Positions 1 to 12,457 of a stretch of 64,000 bases of DNA are shown here, piece after piece. Numbering within the stretch: the first letter of the stretch is position 1; every line of letters starts with the position of its first letter. The stretch lies in the NCBI GenBank assembly GCA_018398585.1, contig JAGTTD010000001.1, positions 29,953,438-30,017,437 of the forward strand, read 5' to 3'. The notes under the pieces were generated by a model. It searched no databases, had not been told where the DNA came from, and was given only the letters and a program-made list of their open reading frames with translations. The position numbers and the translations under genes are program-made. Origin of the DNA: Simmondsia chinensis (taxonomy: Eukaryota; Streptophyta; Magnoliopsida; Caryophyllales; Simmondsiaceae).

Positions 1-1279
1 AACCTAATTAACTCACAATTTCTACCTTAGTCTCTTAGTCTCTAAGATAGCATCACAATGCTCCTTAGGAAACTAATATAACATCCTAGTCAAGTGTATA
101 ACATTGCCTAGATATTAGTACAAGTAAACAGGAACTCCACGTCAATGTGGTTGCATCTGCTTTCCCGTACCTCTATCTATTCTAAAGAGGTCCAACCATG
201 TATTCCGCAAACAAACACTCTCCTCAGGGAGTAGCCTTATCCACTATACTATTAGATCGACAATGGAGACCGTAAGGAAACAACTTAGGTACCCTGCTTC
301 CACTTGAAATTTTCATGGCTGATCTTTCTTTTAAATTCAATTATCTCATTATTAATATTCGAATCACATTCTAAATTTTATTTAACCATAAAATAAAACC
401 CTAATCATATTTGGTTCCTTTAATTGTCCAACCTATGTAATCTATTATGAGAATTTTCCTTTTAAATAATTAACCTATTGAATTATCTAATCATATTAGA
501 CTTATTTGAAAAAAATTCTCTCACTCGATGAAATCAAATATTTCACACTATGCATAATATTTATTTAAATAGTATCAAACATATGAATAAAATTTAATAA
601 GTATCATGTTGTTAAACCTTTTGATTACATTGCTTAAGGCCTAAAAAAGGCCGGAGTAATTAAATATTTTTTAAAATTCTTTTAGAAAAGATTGTCATAT
701 AATCTTAATTAAGACCTCATCCTAATTAATTTATTATTTATTTAAATTATTTAAATAATAAAATAATTTTTTTAATAATAAGGGAGAACGTGGTGCCCAA
801 CACCACACCTCTCTTTTTCAATTTCAATTTAATTTAAATAAATAAATTATTATTTTAGATCTCAATCTTGTTGGATCATTAAATAAATCAGTATATCTAG
901 TCACATTAGATATATAACTTTTTGGATTATAATAAAATATTCAACAACTGAATATTTTACACATTGGTTCGAAATCTAATCACGTTAGATTCAATAATCT
1001 AAATTATTCAACTCTTTGAATATCTAATCTCATTAGACTCAATTTAGAAATACACTCCTTGATTGAACTATGACTCCTCTAAAATTTTAAACGATTTAAA
1101 ACTTCAATAAACATTCATTCTTGCTATTAAATTTTTTGATAACAATCTTCAATATTACATTTTCCTTTAATGAAATTCTCAATTTCATATTTTCACAATT
1201 CTACATAATCTTATTTTATCACATTTGATATTTTTAATGTCAATTATGAACGTATTCCGAGTCGACTCTAATACCAATT
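1..1279. other. AT-rich non-coding stretch, possible leader of a minus-strand LTR element
   Basis: No credible coding frame was seen on either strand. The right end (1268-1281) resembles the complement of a primer binding site for initiator-Met tRNA (ctaataccaattg, one substitution from the usual form), so this may be the internal 5' region of a minus-strand LTR element whose LTR starts near 1280. No gag or pol motif was found. Confidence 0.35.
486..1037. repeat. Four copies of a 15-bp imperfect palindrome
   Basis: Related 15-mers lie at 486-500 (TCTAATCATATTAGA), 896-910 (TCTAGTCACATTAGA), 975-989 (TCTAATCACGTTAGA) and 1023-1037 (TCTAATCTCATTAGA). The arms TCTAA/TTAGA are inverted around a 5-bp centre and are perfect in three copies. 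Function unknown; possibly repeats internal to a retroelement. Confidence 0.5.
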
Positions 1280-2723
1280 GCTAGGAATATATTTCAAAAA
1301 ATATTCCCTAAAGCGGGGGCAATGGAAAACAAATTTAAAATTCTTATTTTAAATCTAAAGCTCCAATCTAATTAAAATATTTAATTAAATCAAGATCTTA
1401 CTCTAATAAACTCATAATATGACAAAAAAATATCATATAAAATATGTATAAAAATGGAATATAGAGTAAATAAATTAAAGGAAGAAAATAAAATAAATAT
1501 AAAATATTTAATTTACCTAAAGCGCGACTCCCAACTCTGACTTGAAGATCTAAAATTAGAAGAAGATTTCACAACACCGCAAGGTCTTTTTTATAATGAT
1601 CTCTTGTAACATTAAGAGTATGGGCTTTCAAAAATATTTAACTTAGAAAAAAAAATTTGGAACAAAAATTTTCCTTCAATCTTTCCAAAAGACAATTTTT
1701 CAAAACAATTATGTTAAACAATAATATAGAAAACCCCTAAAATAATTTTAGAGTTGTCGTCGTGGGAGAAAACCAAGTTCCAAAGCCCCATGTTGTCCTT
1801 ATTTTTCTCTCGACAAAACGTGCATATTTATCGGTGAAAGGAATGGCTGAGTCCCGCCATGTTTCATCCTTGCATTAGTTGAAGCAGAATCGCACGGATA
1901 GACATATACCTGCACTGGGCTTCTTAACGCACAAGACACATGTCCGCGTATTATTGGCTCTCACCGAATGTCATAGATCTGGGGCTGTTTTTCACGTGAT
2001 TTATTTTTTTATTTTTTATATTTTTTGTTTAAAATCACCCATGTATAAATTCATCTCATAAATTTTATTTAGCATAAAATTTATTTATCTCATAAATAAA
2101 TTATTCATCTCTTGAATTACCTTTTAAATATTTTCAAATAATGCTTAATTTGAGGCTTACAAAGGGACCTCGGGGACAATCTAACTGTAGCTCCAAATGA
2201 GTCAAATCTGATTATCATCTCATGATAACAATTGATTACTATTTAGTAAAACTTAGTTCCACTAAATAAATTTTACTGTACTCTAAAATTAAATATATTC
2301 ACTCAAAAATTTCCCAAATAACTTTCATTCTGTGAATCAACCCCTCTTTTCGATATCCGTGAGCAAAAACAACTTAGCTACTACTATTAATTTTCTCACA
2401 TCTTTCACAGTAGTTCCTGACTCGCGCTTCTCGAACAATTCAATAATACAAGAACAATTTCCGCATTAATTTCAAATGCCAAACATATGGAATACTTTGG
2501 CCAAAGATTCTCGAATCTATTCATATGTTGGCAAATCAACTAAGGGGACATCTGTATCTCGAAAGTAACTACAGATTCCACGTAAAACAACTGCTCCCGC
2601 TACACTTCATGTCGTTACCCAACACATGTAAAATTTAAGTCAACATGATGTGACTAATCCTTTTGGCACATCAAAGCAATGATCAATCCATGCATGAATT
2701 TGGACTATTTCCTAGATTTAGAG
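1280..2723 (-). repeat. LTR-like repeat X, copy 1
   Basis: An AT-rich sequence that begins with TG directly after the primer-binding-site-like string and ends near a 'cctagatttagag' string. A second diverged copy lies at 32222-33468 and shares many blocks in the same order, including ones containing 'agctccaaatg', 'gtcaaatct' and 'tttggccaaag'. I infer LTRs of one Copia-like family in minus orientation. No protein is encoded. Exact ends are uncertain. Confidence 0.45.
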
Positions 2724-2730
2724 TTGTTGT

Positions 2731-4415
2731 TGTTGTGATTTGAGGGTTCAGAAAATAGATTTTAATCTGATTAAAGTTCTCAAAACACTTCCGTTAATGT
2801 TGATCTTAGAGAAAACCGAACCTATTAGCAACCTAAGTTCAAAACCAGTTGTTTTAACTTTACTGATTTTAGGTTATCTTTATTAAATCCAATTTTATCT
2901 TCAACACTAACTTAGTTTATAAAAGGATCGGTGAAAAGGGTGGTTTTTAAACTGTGGCTCTAAGATTTGAGTTGAGATTACAAACGACGATAGAAGACAT
3001 AAACAAAAATAGAAAGTACACACGATTTTTAACGTGGTTCGGTCCTAAATGACCTACTCCACGGTCCCCCTACCACTAGAGAGATCTATATTATTAATTA
3101 TTACAAACCATATTACAAATCACGTAAATATTACAAGGCGCTTTCCAAAATAACCTAAGCTATTACGTTACAACCCTTTATCAAACCAACTTTACAAACC
3201 AAAACAGTAAAGTAAGAGAAAGGAGTAAGAAGCTATACCGACTCCAAGCTAGCGGCCGCGAGTCTCACGATCCCAGGTCCCACCGTTGGACCAGCCTTCA
3301 TGGTTTCCAGCTCCTGGCGAGTCTTCCTCTTACCAGCACGGGTTTTGCTCTAAAATCCCCTAAGCAAACCCTAGAAAAACACCTTGAAGGGGGAGGAGGA
3401 GGATCAGTTGTGGAGAGAGAGAAAGGTGGAGAGACAACCGGATGAAACACCCCAAAAAATGACCCAAAAATGAACCTCTCATTTTCTCTCTCCCAGAACC
3501 CCATTTAAATAGAAAAAGCACTATCCATGTGCTTCTAAGTAGAGCCGTTGATCAAGCTTGATCCAACGGCCGAACATCACCAAAAACAAACACACATAAG
3601 GGGACCAGATAGCAGACACGTGTCCTACCCCACAACCGCTCGATCTTCCTCCCACATGAATGGCCAAGATGTGGCCTCCAAATCCAGCCAATATCAGCTC
3701 GCCACGTGTCCTTTGCTTGGGCGGGAAAATGCAAACGGGCAAGAGGCTTCCTTGAGAAGCTTAACCGGGTGGGTTACAGCTGTACCCTACAAATTTTTTT
3801 AATAATAACAATAATAAATTTAAATTTTAACATATAAAATTTAATTTATTTATTTTGCCTTAATTTAAAAAATAGTTTAAATTAATTTTAACAATACACA
3901 AGTTGTAACGTTAATAACTTAGATCTCATGCCTTGTTTTAGGACATAGTTTAGACTATATAGGAACCAAATTCTAACAGTTGTCTTAAATAAATAATTAT
4001 TTTTTATAGCAGTTAAAAAACAAGTAATTCAGGTGGTCCAGCTCAGTGTTCCAATCTTATTAACAACACCAATATAACAGTTTTGGTTCTCTATGCACAT
4101 GACCAAGACAAGTTATCTAAAGTATCATATTATAGTCTTATCAGACAAGTTATCCAAATTTATCACTGACTAGAAACATACTTTGACAATATATCAATAG
4201 TTTAATCTAAGTCTATCTGTAATTCAATCTCATTGACCACTTAAACCAAACCTGACATGTCATCTTGGACTATGCCCATCTCATGGAACATTTTAGAAAC
4301 ACAATCACACACATATTTGACTCGTAAACATAATCAGATAATAAATAAATAAAACAATTTCATTTATTGAATGTTTAGAAAAACTAATGTGTTTTCCAGG
4401 ACACCAATTCCAACA
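2731..4415 (-). repeat. LTR-like sequence Y with promoter-like U3
   Basis: Read on the minus strand it starts TGTTGGAATTGG (ending at 4415), carries a TATA-like ATTTAAAT at 3503-3510, and then has a block like plant LTR R-U5 regions near 3000-3060. It abuts decayed Copia sequence at 4416, so it may be a solo LTR or the remnant of an element inserted there. No target duplication was found and the left end is a guess. The GC-richer 3540-3780 part is the putative U3. Confidence 0.4.
3615..3711. promoter_or_regulatory. Two G-box/ABRE-type CACGTG motifs
   Basis: GACACGTGTC at 3615-3624 is a perfect 10-bp palindrome, and CCACGTGTCC lies at 3702-3711. Both contain CACGTG, the plant G-box bound by bZIP and bHLH factors. 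They lie about 100-200 bp upstream, on the minus strand, of the TATA-like ATTTAAAT at 3503-3510, as expected of an LTR promoter. Activity is inferred only. Confidence 0.4.
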
Positions 4416-5588
4416 CACCTTCGGGCCTTAAATTTCTCTTTGGGCCCATCAGTCCTTATTGTCTTTTTAAAACCTACTTTATAGGTTTGCATTCTCTTAG
4501 AAGGTCAACTAACACCTAAGTGCTATTGCTCGTTATAAAGTCTAGTTCATTACTAATGGCCTCTTTCCAAAAAGGAGCATCTATGGTTCTCATGGCCTTA
4601 TCAAATGTTTTGGGATCTTTTTCTAGTATGAATGCACTCACAAAATGTTTATCAAAATCATGATGTTTAGATAAGAAATTAATATGAAGTCAGGTCCAAA
4701 ACTAGCCTCAATTCGAGCCCTCTTCTTTTAAGTTTCTAAACCTCAAGTTCAGGGGGCACGTGACTAGATGATGATGTAGATGCAATAGGCACATAAGCAA
4801 GTAATGAGCATGCATTGATTTTATTATAGGAAATTTATCCTCGAAGAATTTAGCATCTCAATATTCCATTATTTCACCAAGCCTGGAGCTTGAGTCATTA
4901 ATAAACATGAATCTATACACAACACTTTTCATGGCATAACCAACAAAGATAACATCTACAGTTTTGGGACTTATTTTACTTTTGTTAAATTCAAGAATCT
5001 GTACTTTAGCTAGACATCCCCGCACTTTAAGGTATTTCAAGTTAGGCGCATAACCCTTCCATAATTCATAAGGGATTTTACCTAACTTTTTATGTGAAAC
5101 CCTATTAAGTATGTGAACATCTGATAAAATGGCTTCCCCCCACAAGCTCAAGGGTAAGCTTGGGCTAATAACATAGAATTCATCATTTCCTTAAGGGTCA
5201 TGTGTTTCCTTTCAGCTATCCCGTTCTGTTGAGATATGTAAGAGGCTAAGACCTCGTGGATTATGCCAAGTTCCTCATAATGTTTCTTAAGGAAGATAGT
5301 ATCAAACTCACCTACCCTATCAAACCTAATCCCCTTGATCCTACGATCTCATTGGTTTTCAACCTCAGTTTTATATTTAAGAAACATTTCCTCAGCCTCA
5401 TCTTTTTTACATTAGAGATACACCTTAGTGAATCTTGAGTGGTAATATATGAATGTGATGTTATATCTTTTACCACCTCTGCTCATGGTGCTTTTGAAGT
5501 CGCTAGATCACTATGTACTAGCTCGAGCGAGGTTGAATGTCTTTCAACTGATTTGTTAAATGACCTTTTAAGATGTTTGGCCTCGACA
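4416..5588 (-). pseudogene. Copia-A: integrase core, integrase C-terminus and linker (decayed)
   Basis: Minus-strand frames encode Copia integrase. The piece at 4858-5151 contains the conserved 'PYELWKGYAPNLKYLKV' block that follows the catalytic core. To the right, frames up to about 5590 match the integrase core start ('LELVHSDLA'). Stops interrupt it. The left end is lost at 4416, so no reverse transcriptase follows in this copy. It is continuous with 15743-17278, from which an L1 LINE separates it. A similar segment occurs at 19866-20228 plus 32039-32221. Confidence 0.75.
5576..5588. repeat. Target site duplication (left) of the L1 LINE
   Basis: TTTGGCCTCGACA, repeated exactly at 15743-15755. 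Joining the flanks restores one continuous Copia gag-preintegrase/integrase region, which supports insertion of everything in between. Confidence 0.85.
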
Positions 5589-6200
5589 GGGGGGGAGGGT
5601 ACATTTTCTCTGGGATTTCGAGAGCCTGGGGGGCGATTTTTGGCAACTTGGAGGCAACTAGGGCACGCGCGTACCGCCACGATAGGAGGTGCGTCTAACA
5701 TTACTGGCGTCTCCCCTTCCCGGGGAAAGTGTAGGTTGTCAGGCCGTTGCTGGTAGAGGCTGTAATCGAGTGAGTGAGGGAGTCACAGGTGTGTGGTTGC
5801 TGGTGGTGGTGTAGGATGTGTGCATAGGTGTTTTCTGGCCAGTGCTTAACCAGTTGTGACTACTTGTGGCTTCTCCTTCTTGCCCTCTTTCGTGCGCTGG
5901 GGCTCTAATGACCTGGTGGCTAGCAACGGCAGTGATTGCTCATCTCCTCTCTCTTAGGCAATTAGGGTTTGGAGCTTTTGCAAGTAAGATCTTTTCTTGT
6001 CATTGCTGCTCCAATTTTGTGTTTATCTTGGAGTCTGGGTGGTTGTGGGTGCCGGCCTTGGCCAGTTGTGGTGGTGACTGGTGGTCACCGGTGGTGGTGG
6101 TGCACAAGCCCTAATTTTTAGGGGTTTTTTTTTTAATTTTCTTTCTCGCTTTTCATCTATTTTTTCACTCACCGCATCTGAGGTGCATGAGGGAGCGGCT

Positions 6201-7890
6201 ATGGCATCGGAGGGGGATGCGTAGTCTCCTTCTTTGATCGATCGGGTTCGCTCTACCACCAATGATTTACTCTAGTTTGTGCCTCCCAAGCTTGTTAATG
6301 GCAAGATTGTGAGGTTTGTTTCCGGTGATGTTGCTGCTCCTAGGAATGACAAATGGGAGTGTTATTTGGTGGGATGTTTGATTAGCAAGGGTCTTGCTTA
6401 TTCTCATGCACATGAGATTACGCTGAAGCTCTAGTGTGAGAGAGGTCATTAATGTGTTCTCTCAGATGGGGAAGTCTATGTGTTTTGGTTTCATTCCAAG
6501 GAGCAGGCCGACGCTGTGGTGTGGGAGGGGCCTTGGTTCTTCAAGGGTATTTGCATGTCCCTTCATCCTTAAAGGGAGGGTTTCATGCCCGGAAGGATTA
6601 TTTAAAGGCCCTAGTTTGGATTCACATTTATGGACTCCCTCTTACTCTTTTGAAGCTGACTGGGATTAGTGTGGCTTGTAGTATTGTTGGCGTTCCTTTG
6701 TTCACGGACAAGCCTATAATGGCACTTAACTAGGTTACATCGGGGTCTATGTTGAGATTGATGCGAAGTCTCCTTTCCCTAGGACAACTTATATTGATAT
6801 AGTTGGACTTGAGTATAAACTCACTATCACGAGTGAGGCCATGCCGAAGTGTTATACTATGTGCTTGGTGTTTCTTCATTCTTGTTAGCCTCATGGAGGT
6901 CATGATGCTTCTAGTGTTACGATGAATGAGGTGGGGAAGAAGAAAAAGCGAAAGAAAAATATCAAGAAAGAGGCTCCTGGGCATCTAGTGGCTGTCCTGA
7001 GGCGGTGCTCGTGGCGGCAAGGCACCATCAGTCGTTGGAACTTCAACTAGTAGGGCTCCAGTGGCAGGGGGTGCTGGCTTAGGGAATGTTGTCGTTAGTG
7101 CCACTAGGGTTAAAGGGGGAGAATGGTTTCAGTGGTAGGGACCCATCTAGTTGGGGTGGGTCGCCTGCTAGTGGCAGCCCATGCGTCCCTGTGGCCCGCG
7201 TTGGGCGCAAGGTAATGTTTGGGCCCATTTCGAGCCAAACACACTAAAGGGGAGGGGCCGCCCTCCCCTACTTGGCCCACTCTTAGGCCAGGAGCACCTC
7301 AAGGCCTCATTTTGGGCCCCGTCCTGGCTCCCACTGCGGGGCCTCAGTTGGGCCTTGTTGTAGGGCCTTCCAAGCCTGTTGTGGACCTCGCCATCTTTTG
7401 CATCCCCATGGCCCACAATAGTGGGTAGCCGCTGCCACCTCTAGTCATGACTTTGGCCGAGCTGCCGGGCAGCACAGTCGTGGGTGATTGGGTGGGGACC
7501 ACTCTGGTCTCACTCGCAAAGTCGACTCGTTTTGGGTCGTGCCAAGCCCAAGCCACTAGCGGGTCCAGCGCTTCTCGTTCTAGCTCTAGTTCCACTGGTG
7601 ATACCCAGGGGAGTGTTGGCTCATCTGAGGATTTGGATCTTGTTATTATTCTTAATGACATTAATGTAGGTCAGGATGCTTGTGTTAGAGTCTTGGGCCA
7701 TTTAGAACCTTTCAACTCAGACGGTTCCTTGTGTGGTGTCGCCAAATCGGTTTGTCCCTTTGTCCGAGGATCGTATGGGTGAGACTTCTACTTTGTATGG
7801 TGTTTCACATCCAGCTGTAGTTGATCAGCGTGTGATTGGTTCCATTGTAGCCTGTGAGGGCAGTGGAGGACGTGGTCTCGTTAGTCCTCT
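6201..7890 (+). pseudogene. L1 ORF1 (gag-like, DUF4283 type), broken
   Basis: The probable start ATG is at 6201. In-frame stops follow within a few codons and again later. Translations around 6430-6730 show the pattern of plant L1 ORF1 ('EGPWFFKG', then 'WIHIYGLPL'). The distal part (7150-7850) is GC-rich and low in complexity, as ORF1 tails often are. ORF1 proteins bind LINE RNA. Several frames are needed to follow it, so this is a pseudogene. Confidence 0.65.
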
Positions 7891-7899
7891 CCTTTTGCA

Positions 7900-8810
7900 A
7901 TGATAGGTTGTTGTAATTTGCAGGGTTTTAATAACTCCAATTATGTTATTGCTTTTTGCGCTTGGATCTCCTCTAATCGCCTTAGTTTGGTTCATTTCGT
8001 TGATACCAAAACATACCCTATTGATATTGAGTCATATGTTGCTCGTTGTGCTTAAGGGTGGCAGTTCAAATTTAGTGGTGTGCGGAGCTCTAGGTGCCGC
8101 ATTATTATACTTTGGGATCCTAGTTTCTACCATGTCATGAGAGTGCAGGGTGACTAGTATCTGACCTATAGAGTCTCTAATCTTCGAGGGGATGTTAGCT
8201 TTGTGGCTATATTTGTCTATGGCTTTAACAAGCCAGGTCCGCATCAGGATCTCTGGAGGTATTTTCTAGGAGACAATGTGCGTCTTCAGGAGGTGCCGTG
8301 GATACTCTTGGGAGACTTTAACACTATCCTTAGTCCTAGTGAAAGGTGAGTTGGTCAAGATAATTAGCCTGGCCACATGAATGACTTTCAGGACTGCAAT
8401 TATGAGGCTGAGCTCACTGTTTTACCATATACCGGGCTACGTTTTACATGGTCCAATGGTTTGGATAGTGATGCTCTTATTCTTAAGTGTTTGGACTGGT
8501 GTTTGGTGAGCAAGGGTTGGCTGCATGCTTTTTTTTTCCCCATCAGTTGAGTTCCTACCTCGTTTAAGATCTAATCATTGTCCTTTGGTAGTTAGAGGGC
8601 TTAGAGAGCGTCACACATCCTGGCTTCCTTACAAGTTCTTTAACATCTAGGCTGACCAAGAGGAGTTTCTCCCTACAGTGCAAAGGGTGTGGGAGTCTCG
8701 CATTGAGGATACACCTGTGTTTCAACTCACACAAAAGCCAAAGCAGCTAAAGGGTCAGCTGAAAGCCCTCAATGCTAGGCATTACAGTCATATCTTGACC
8801 AGAGTGATAG
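7900..8810 (+). pseudogene. L1 ORF2 endonuclease domain (decayed)
   Basis: The probable ORF2 ATG is at 7900. The frame shows an endonuclease-exonuclease-phosphatase domain. The clearest motif is 'PWILLGDFNTILSPSER' around 8300-8345, which contains the GDFN metal-site motif. In-frame stops interrupt it. The frame stops at the insertion at 8813 and resumes at 12899 as the domain between endonuclease and reverse transcriptase. Confidence 0.75.
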
Positions 8811-8812
8811 CA

Positions 8813-9222
8813 TGTTATGATTCAAGATCAATCTTGGATCATAACCTAGGGGAGAAAGTATAAGATGAGAAAGAATTGAGATTAAGATGAGAAATAGAGA
8901 TAATAGAGATGAGAAGTAGAGAGAATTTGAGATAAGAGAAGAAGATTGTTATCAATATCATTTAATGAATCTCATTACAAGATTAATCCAATTACTTATA
9001 TTAAATACTCACCTAAAAACTATCTACAAGTACAATTCACCTAGACAATACAAGAACAATAACCCAACTACCTAACCAACACTTAACCGACCTTCCCTCC
9101 TTCACATACAAGCTAACGGCTATTGCACTAAAGGAAGTACAAAATTGACTTATACTCTTTTATTACAACCAATGAATTATTGGTACTTAAACCAATATAT
9201 CCAATATACCAGGATTATGATA
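8813..9222 (-). repeat. Left (3') LTR of the LARD-like element
   Basis: Begins TGTTATGATTC and ends near GATA, where the partner LTR ends GACA. It aligns along its length with 12458-12893 apart from short indels. It contains a purine-rich GATGAGAAATAGAG block. Confidence 0.8.
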
Positions 9223-9438
9223 ATACTCCCCCCTTTAAAGATTGTTGCCTCAAGAATCCAATTAGAGCATTGTAAAATGAAGGACTTTTATTGTTGCTGA
9301 AATTGCAGCTGGAAGAGCTTATTGTTGCTGCATTTGCGCTTATTGTTGCGGAATTTGCATCTGAAATATGAACAATTGGGACCCTTGAATCAAGAACACA
9401 CTGCTTCAACTTTTCTTTTGTTAAATAGTATGAGAACA

Positions 9439-9882
9439 TCATTCAGGTAGCATCTTGAAGACCCTACCACTCGAAATCATTAGCTCATGCTTTAGTCTTG
9501 CATTCATTTCTACATCGATGTATGTGAAAAGCTTGCAAATCTCCTCCCATTTGTAAAATTTCTTTATGAATTCCTTATTGTTCTTGATTACAACATGAAT
9601 TCTCTTTGACCTTTGACGAATCCCACAAACTTGCATACATTTCACCAACTTCGTCCTCATATCCTTCCAACCAAGGACATCAAGATTGAATGACTGAGTG
9701 AAAACCGAGGACATTAGGCATTGGAGAGCAAAGTAATCCAAATCACAAGAACTTGCAATTATCATCCAACTAGCTATCCGTACTGCAGAAACATCTAAAC
9801 AATAGACCAAATTCCGTCCAAATTTTGGAGTCCAATCGATAGCGTGTTGATCTACTTCATGGGATTCGCAAACATTTTTCAA
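9439..9882 (-). CDS. Unrecognised 147-codon frame in the LARD-like element
   Basis: The longest open frame inside the LARD-like element, on its coding strand but at its 3' end where pol would normally lie. It has cysteine- and hydrophobic-rich stretches and a lysine-rich middle. I see none of the usual retroelement motifs (DSG, FFDD, HHCC, DDE, chromodomain). It may be decayed element sequence or captured material. Expression is doubtful. Confidence 0.2.
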   Translation of the reverse strand: MKNVCESHEVDQHAIDWTPKFGRNLVYCLDVSAVRIASWMIIASSCDLDYFALQCLMSSVFTQSFNLDVLGWKDMRTKLVKCMQVCGIRQRSKRIHVVIKNNKEFIKKFYKWEEICKLFTYIDVEMNARLKHELMISSGRVFKMLPE

Positions 9883-10930
9883 CCGAACAATTCACTTTAC
9901 AATTGATCCCTTGTTCAAGACCTTGAGACCACTCTTCATTAACAGCTTTCTTCCTTTCCTTACCATACTCAACCGGACCAACTAGTGCTACCATATGTAT
10001 TCACTTTTTTCTCTGTTTACTAACTTTAGAAGCAAAGATCAAGTAAACATTCTCTTCAAAACACCTACCATCAGGATTCTAAATAGTTTCAGATGGAGCA
10101 AAACCCATTGAATGCTTCCTTGTGCTTACACTCAGCCTGTCAACTTGAGCAAATTGGCCCTTGGCATACAATTTGTAATCTTACCCACCCATAATGGCCA
10201 ATAATTGTAATTATTGAACACCAGATCGAATTTCTCTCTTCACGCTTACAATCCGCAAATTTCAGATTTCCTTGCTCATTTCCATTAGATCCTCTGCGAC
10301 TTCCCGAATTAGAACACCGTTTTCTATGTTTTCACACAAATCCACTTCAGTGTTTGTTACCCTGATTGTCTTTCACAGCTCAAGAATGCAGCATTGGTTA
10401 AAGAGTAATTCTTGATTACTTTTGTTACACTTAAAGCTCAATCTTTGAACATCCTTGTCCATGTGTTTCTCTTGCTTCCTGCATTCTAAGGATTCTCTAT
10501 AGTTGTAATGATTCATGTGACTCAGAACTCTAAGTTCTTTGAGCATCCTTCCCTTACCCAAGATTACAAACACTGCATCTTTGTAAGTATGCACACGTTT
10601 GGATTCAGATTACACCTTAATAGAACCTTGATACAACTTATACGGCTTAGCAACATTGCACTAGTCTAGAATAATTGTTGAATAGCTCACGTCTTCTTTG
10701 CTAAACTACTCAAACACATTAGTGAAAAGTGCTTGTACTCTCACATTTACCTTCTTAACACAAGCATTATAAGTCTTATTATCAAATTGATCAACCTCCT
10801 CACCATACCTCATACACACTACCCCTAACTTCATCCTTTGGTAATCTTGAACATCACTTAAACGATAATCTCCTTCACAACCAACTTCAAGATTAAGTTG
10901 TTGTTTCCAACGAGAACTTGCTGCTTTTGC

Positions 10931-11371
10931 CTAATCTTCGTCTTGCTGTTGGAAAATAAGCCTTAAGAATTCAGGAGGTCTCACATTTTCTTGTACCCTT
11001 AGAGAATGCCCTTTGCTTTTAGCTCGATTAACACAAGCACTACGCTCCTGACCTGAGTTTCCTGCTACTTCAGTGCCATAAACGTTCAAGAGTAGCTTGG
11101 AATTACAATTATGTCCAAAGAAGTACCCTTGATTACACTTATATCCCATCCTTTGGGCCTTCCTCGCTATACTTCCAAATTTGGATCTAGATTTAGGATG
11201 AATTCCTTTACACTTTCGACCCCAAGAATGAAGTTGTTGTCCAACAAAGATGTCCATCTTCACTTCTTCCCTTGGACATTTGACAGCGTGCTCCACTACC
11301 CTTGGATCAGGAGGCCTATTATTAGTGTTCATAGATGAATAAGCACTAGCTCCACTCAACTGAGCCTGCAA
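10931..11371 (-). pseudogene. Gag-like remnant with zinc-knuckle-like motif
   Basis: The minus-strand frame contains 'YKCNQGYFFGHNCNSKLLLN', which resembles the knuckle of Gypsy-1 and Gypsy-3 gag with the first cysteine changed to tyrosine. The related frames at 11910-12457 are glutamine- and asparagine-rich and probably belong to the same gag. Stops separate the pieces. The similarity supports kinship with the nearby Gypsy-1/Gypsy-3 group. Confidence 0.5.
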
Positions 11372-12457
11372 TTTGATATGATCCTAAATATTTCCCAGTT
11401 GAATCAGAACATTTGCTTGCACTGGAGTACTAACAAACTAATTTCTTGCTGATTTTGATTGCACCGCAGTAGTAACAACCTGATTCCTTGTTGAGTTTGC
11501 ATCATTACTGATAAAATTTTGCCTTTTTCGTGCCAGCTTGTTTGTCCTTTTGATCCAAGAGTATGCCCCTAGCCTATCAATTGCCATCATCACCACCTTA
11601 GGCTACCTCAAATTGATTCTCTTGATCATGTATAACTCTTTAAGAACCTTTTCGTTTGACTTTAGAAGTAAGAAATCTGGTGGTCTTCCATTGTAATACA
11701 AGATTGGTCTCATCCTTGCTCCAATTCTCTTGTATAACACTTCTTGCGACTTAGATGTAATGCAATTTAATCACAATATTTGGTTGTAATGTAAGCATCA
11801 AATGTAATAACCTGGAGCTTTGAACTTCAATATGCACTTGCGATTTCATGACTGCAACAATTGGTGGCATTACTTCTTGCTCAACAGATTACAAAGATGC
11901 AATTCCACCCTAATTTACTAGAGCAACATTCAGAATTGAATTGGCTCTAACTTCATTATGTGCATTTTGGTTATTAAATTTCTCTCGTATCTGATTGTGT
12001 TGTTGCAGCACCATTACGACATTCGATCCTGTAACTTTCTGTATTGGATCACAAATGCTGCTCTTAAATCCATGGTTACGCGATTGAATCATTCCAACTT
12101 CAATAGGTGTTGTAATTGAACCATTTGCTGCTACACTTTGTCTATTAAGTTGTTCTTGCATTTGGAGCAGTTTTGTTCTTGCACTTCTCTTGATTTGCTC
12201 TTGTGCTCCAAGTATCTACAGTTGAATTTGCAGATGCCATTACAGGTACTACTATTGCAAATGTGAGCTTCAATTCTTGCATGAGCTGTTGCATCAACTG
12301 CAGCATTTGAGCCACTTGCTCTTAACGAACCATAAGCAGCATCACCAGCCATAATAGCTTGATTCTTACCTTTGGTCATGCTTGATCGAATGTAAATCAA
12401 CCTGATTAAATGCAAATTCAACTTGATCGAATGCAATTTTACAAGCTCTGATATCAA

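Noticed and set aside
1879..2061. Short frame in the X repeat
   Set aside because: No ATG at its start, no similarity, and it lies within a non-coding LTR-like repeat.
7168..7782. Several GC-rich overlapping frames
   Set aside because: They are alternate frames of the L1 ORF1 tail; none has a recognisable domain.
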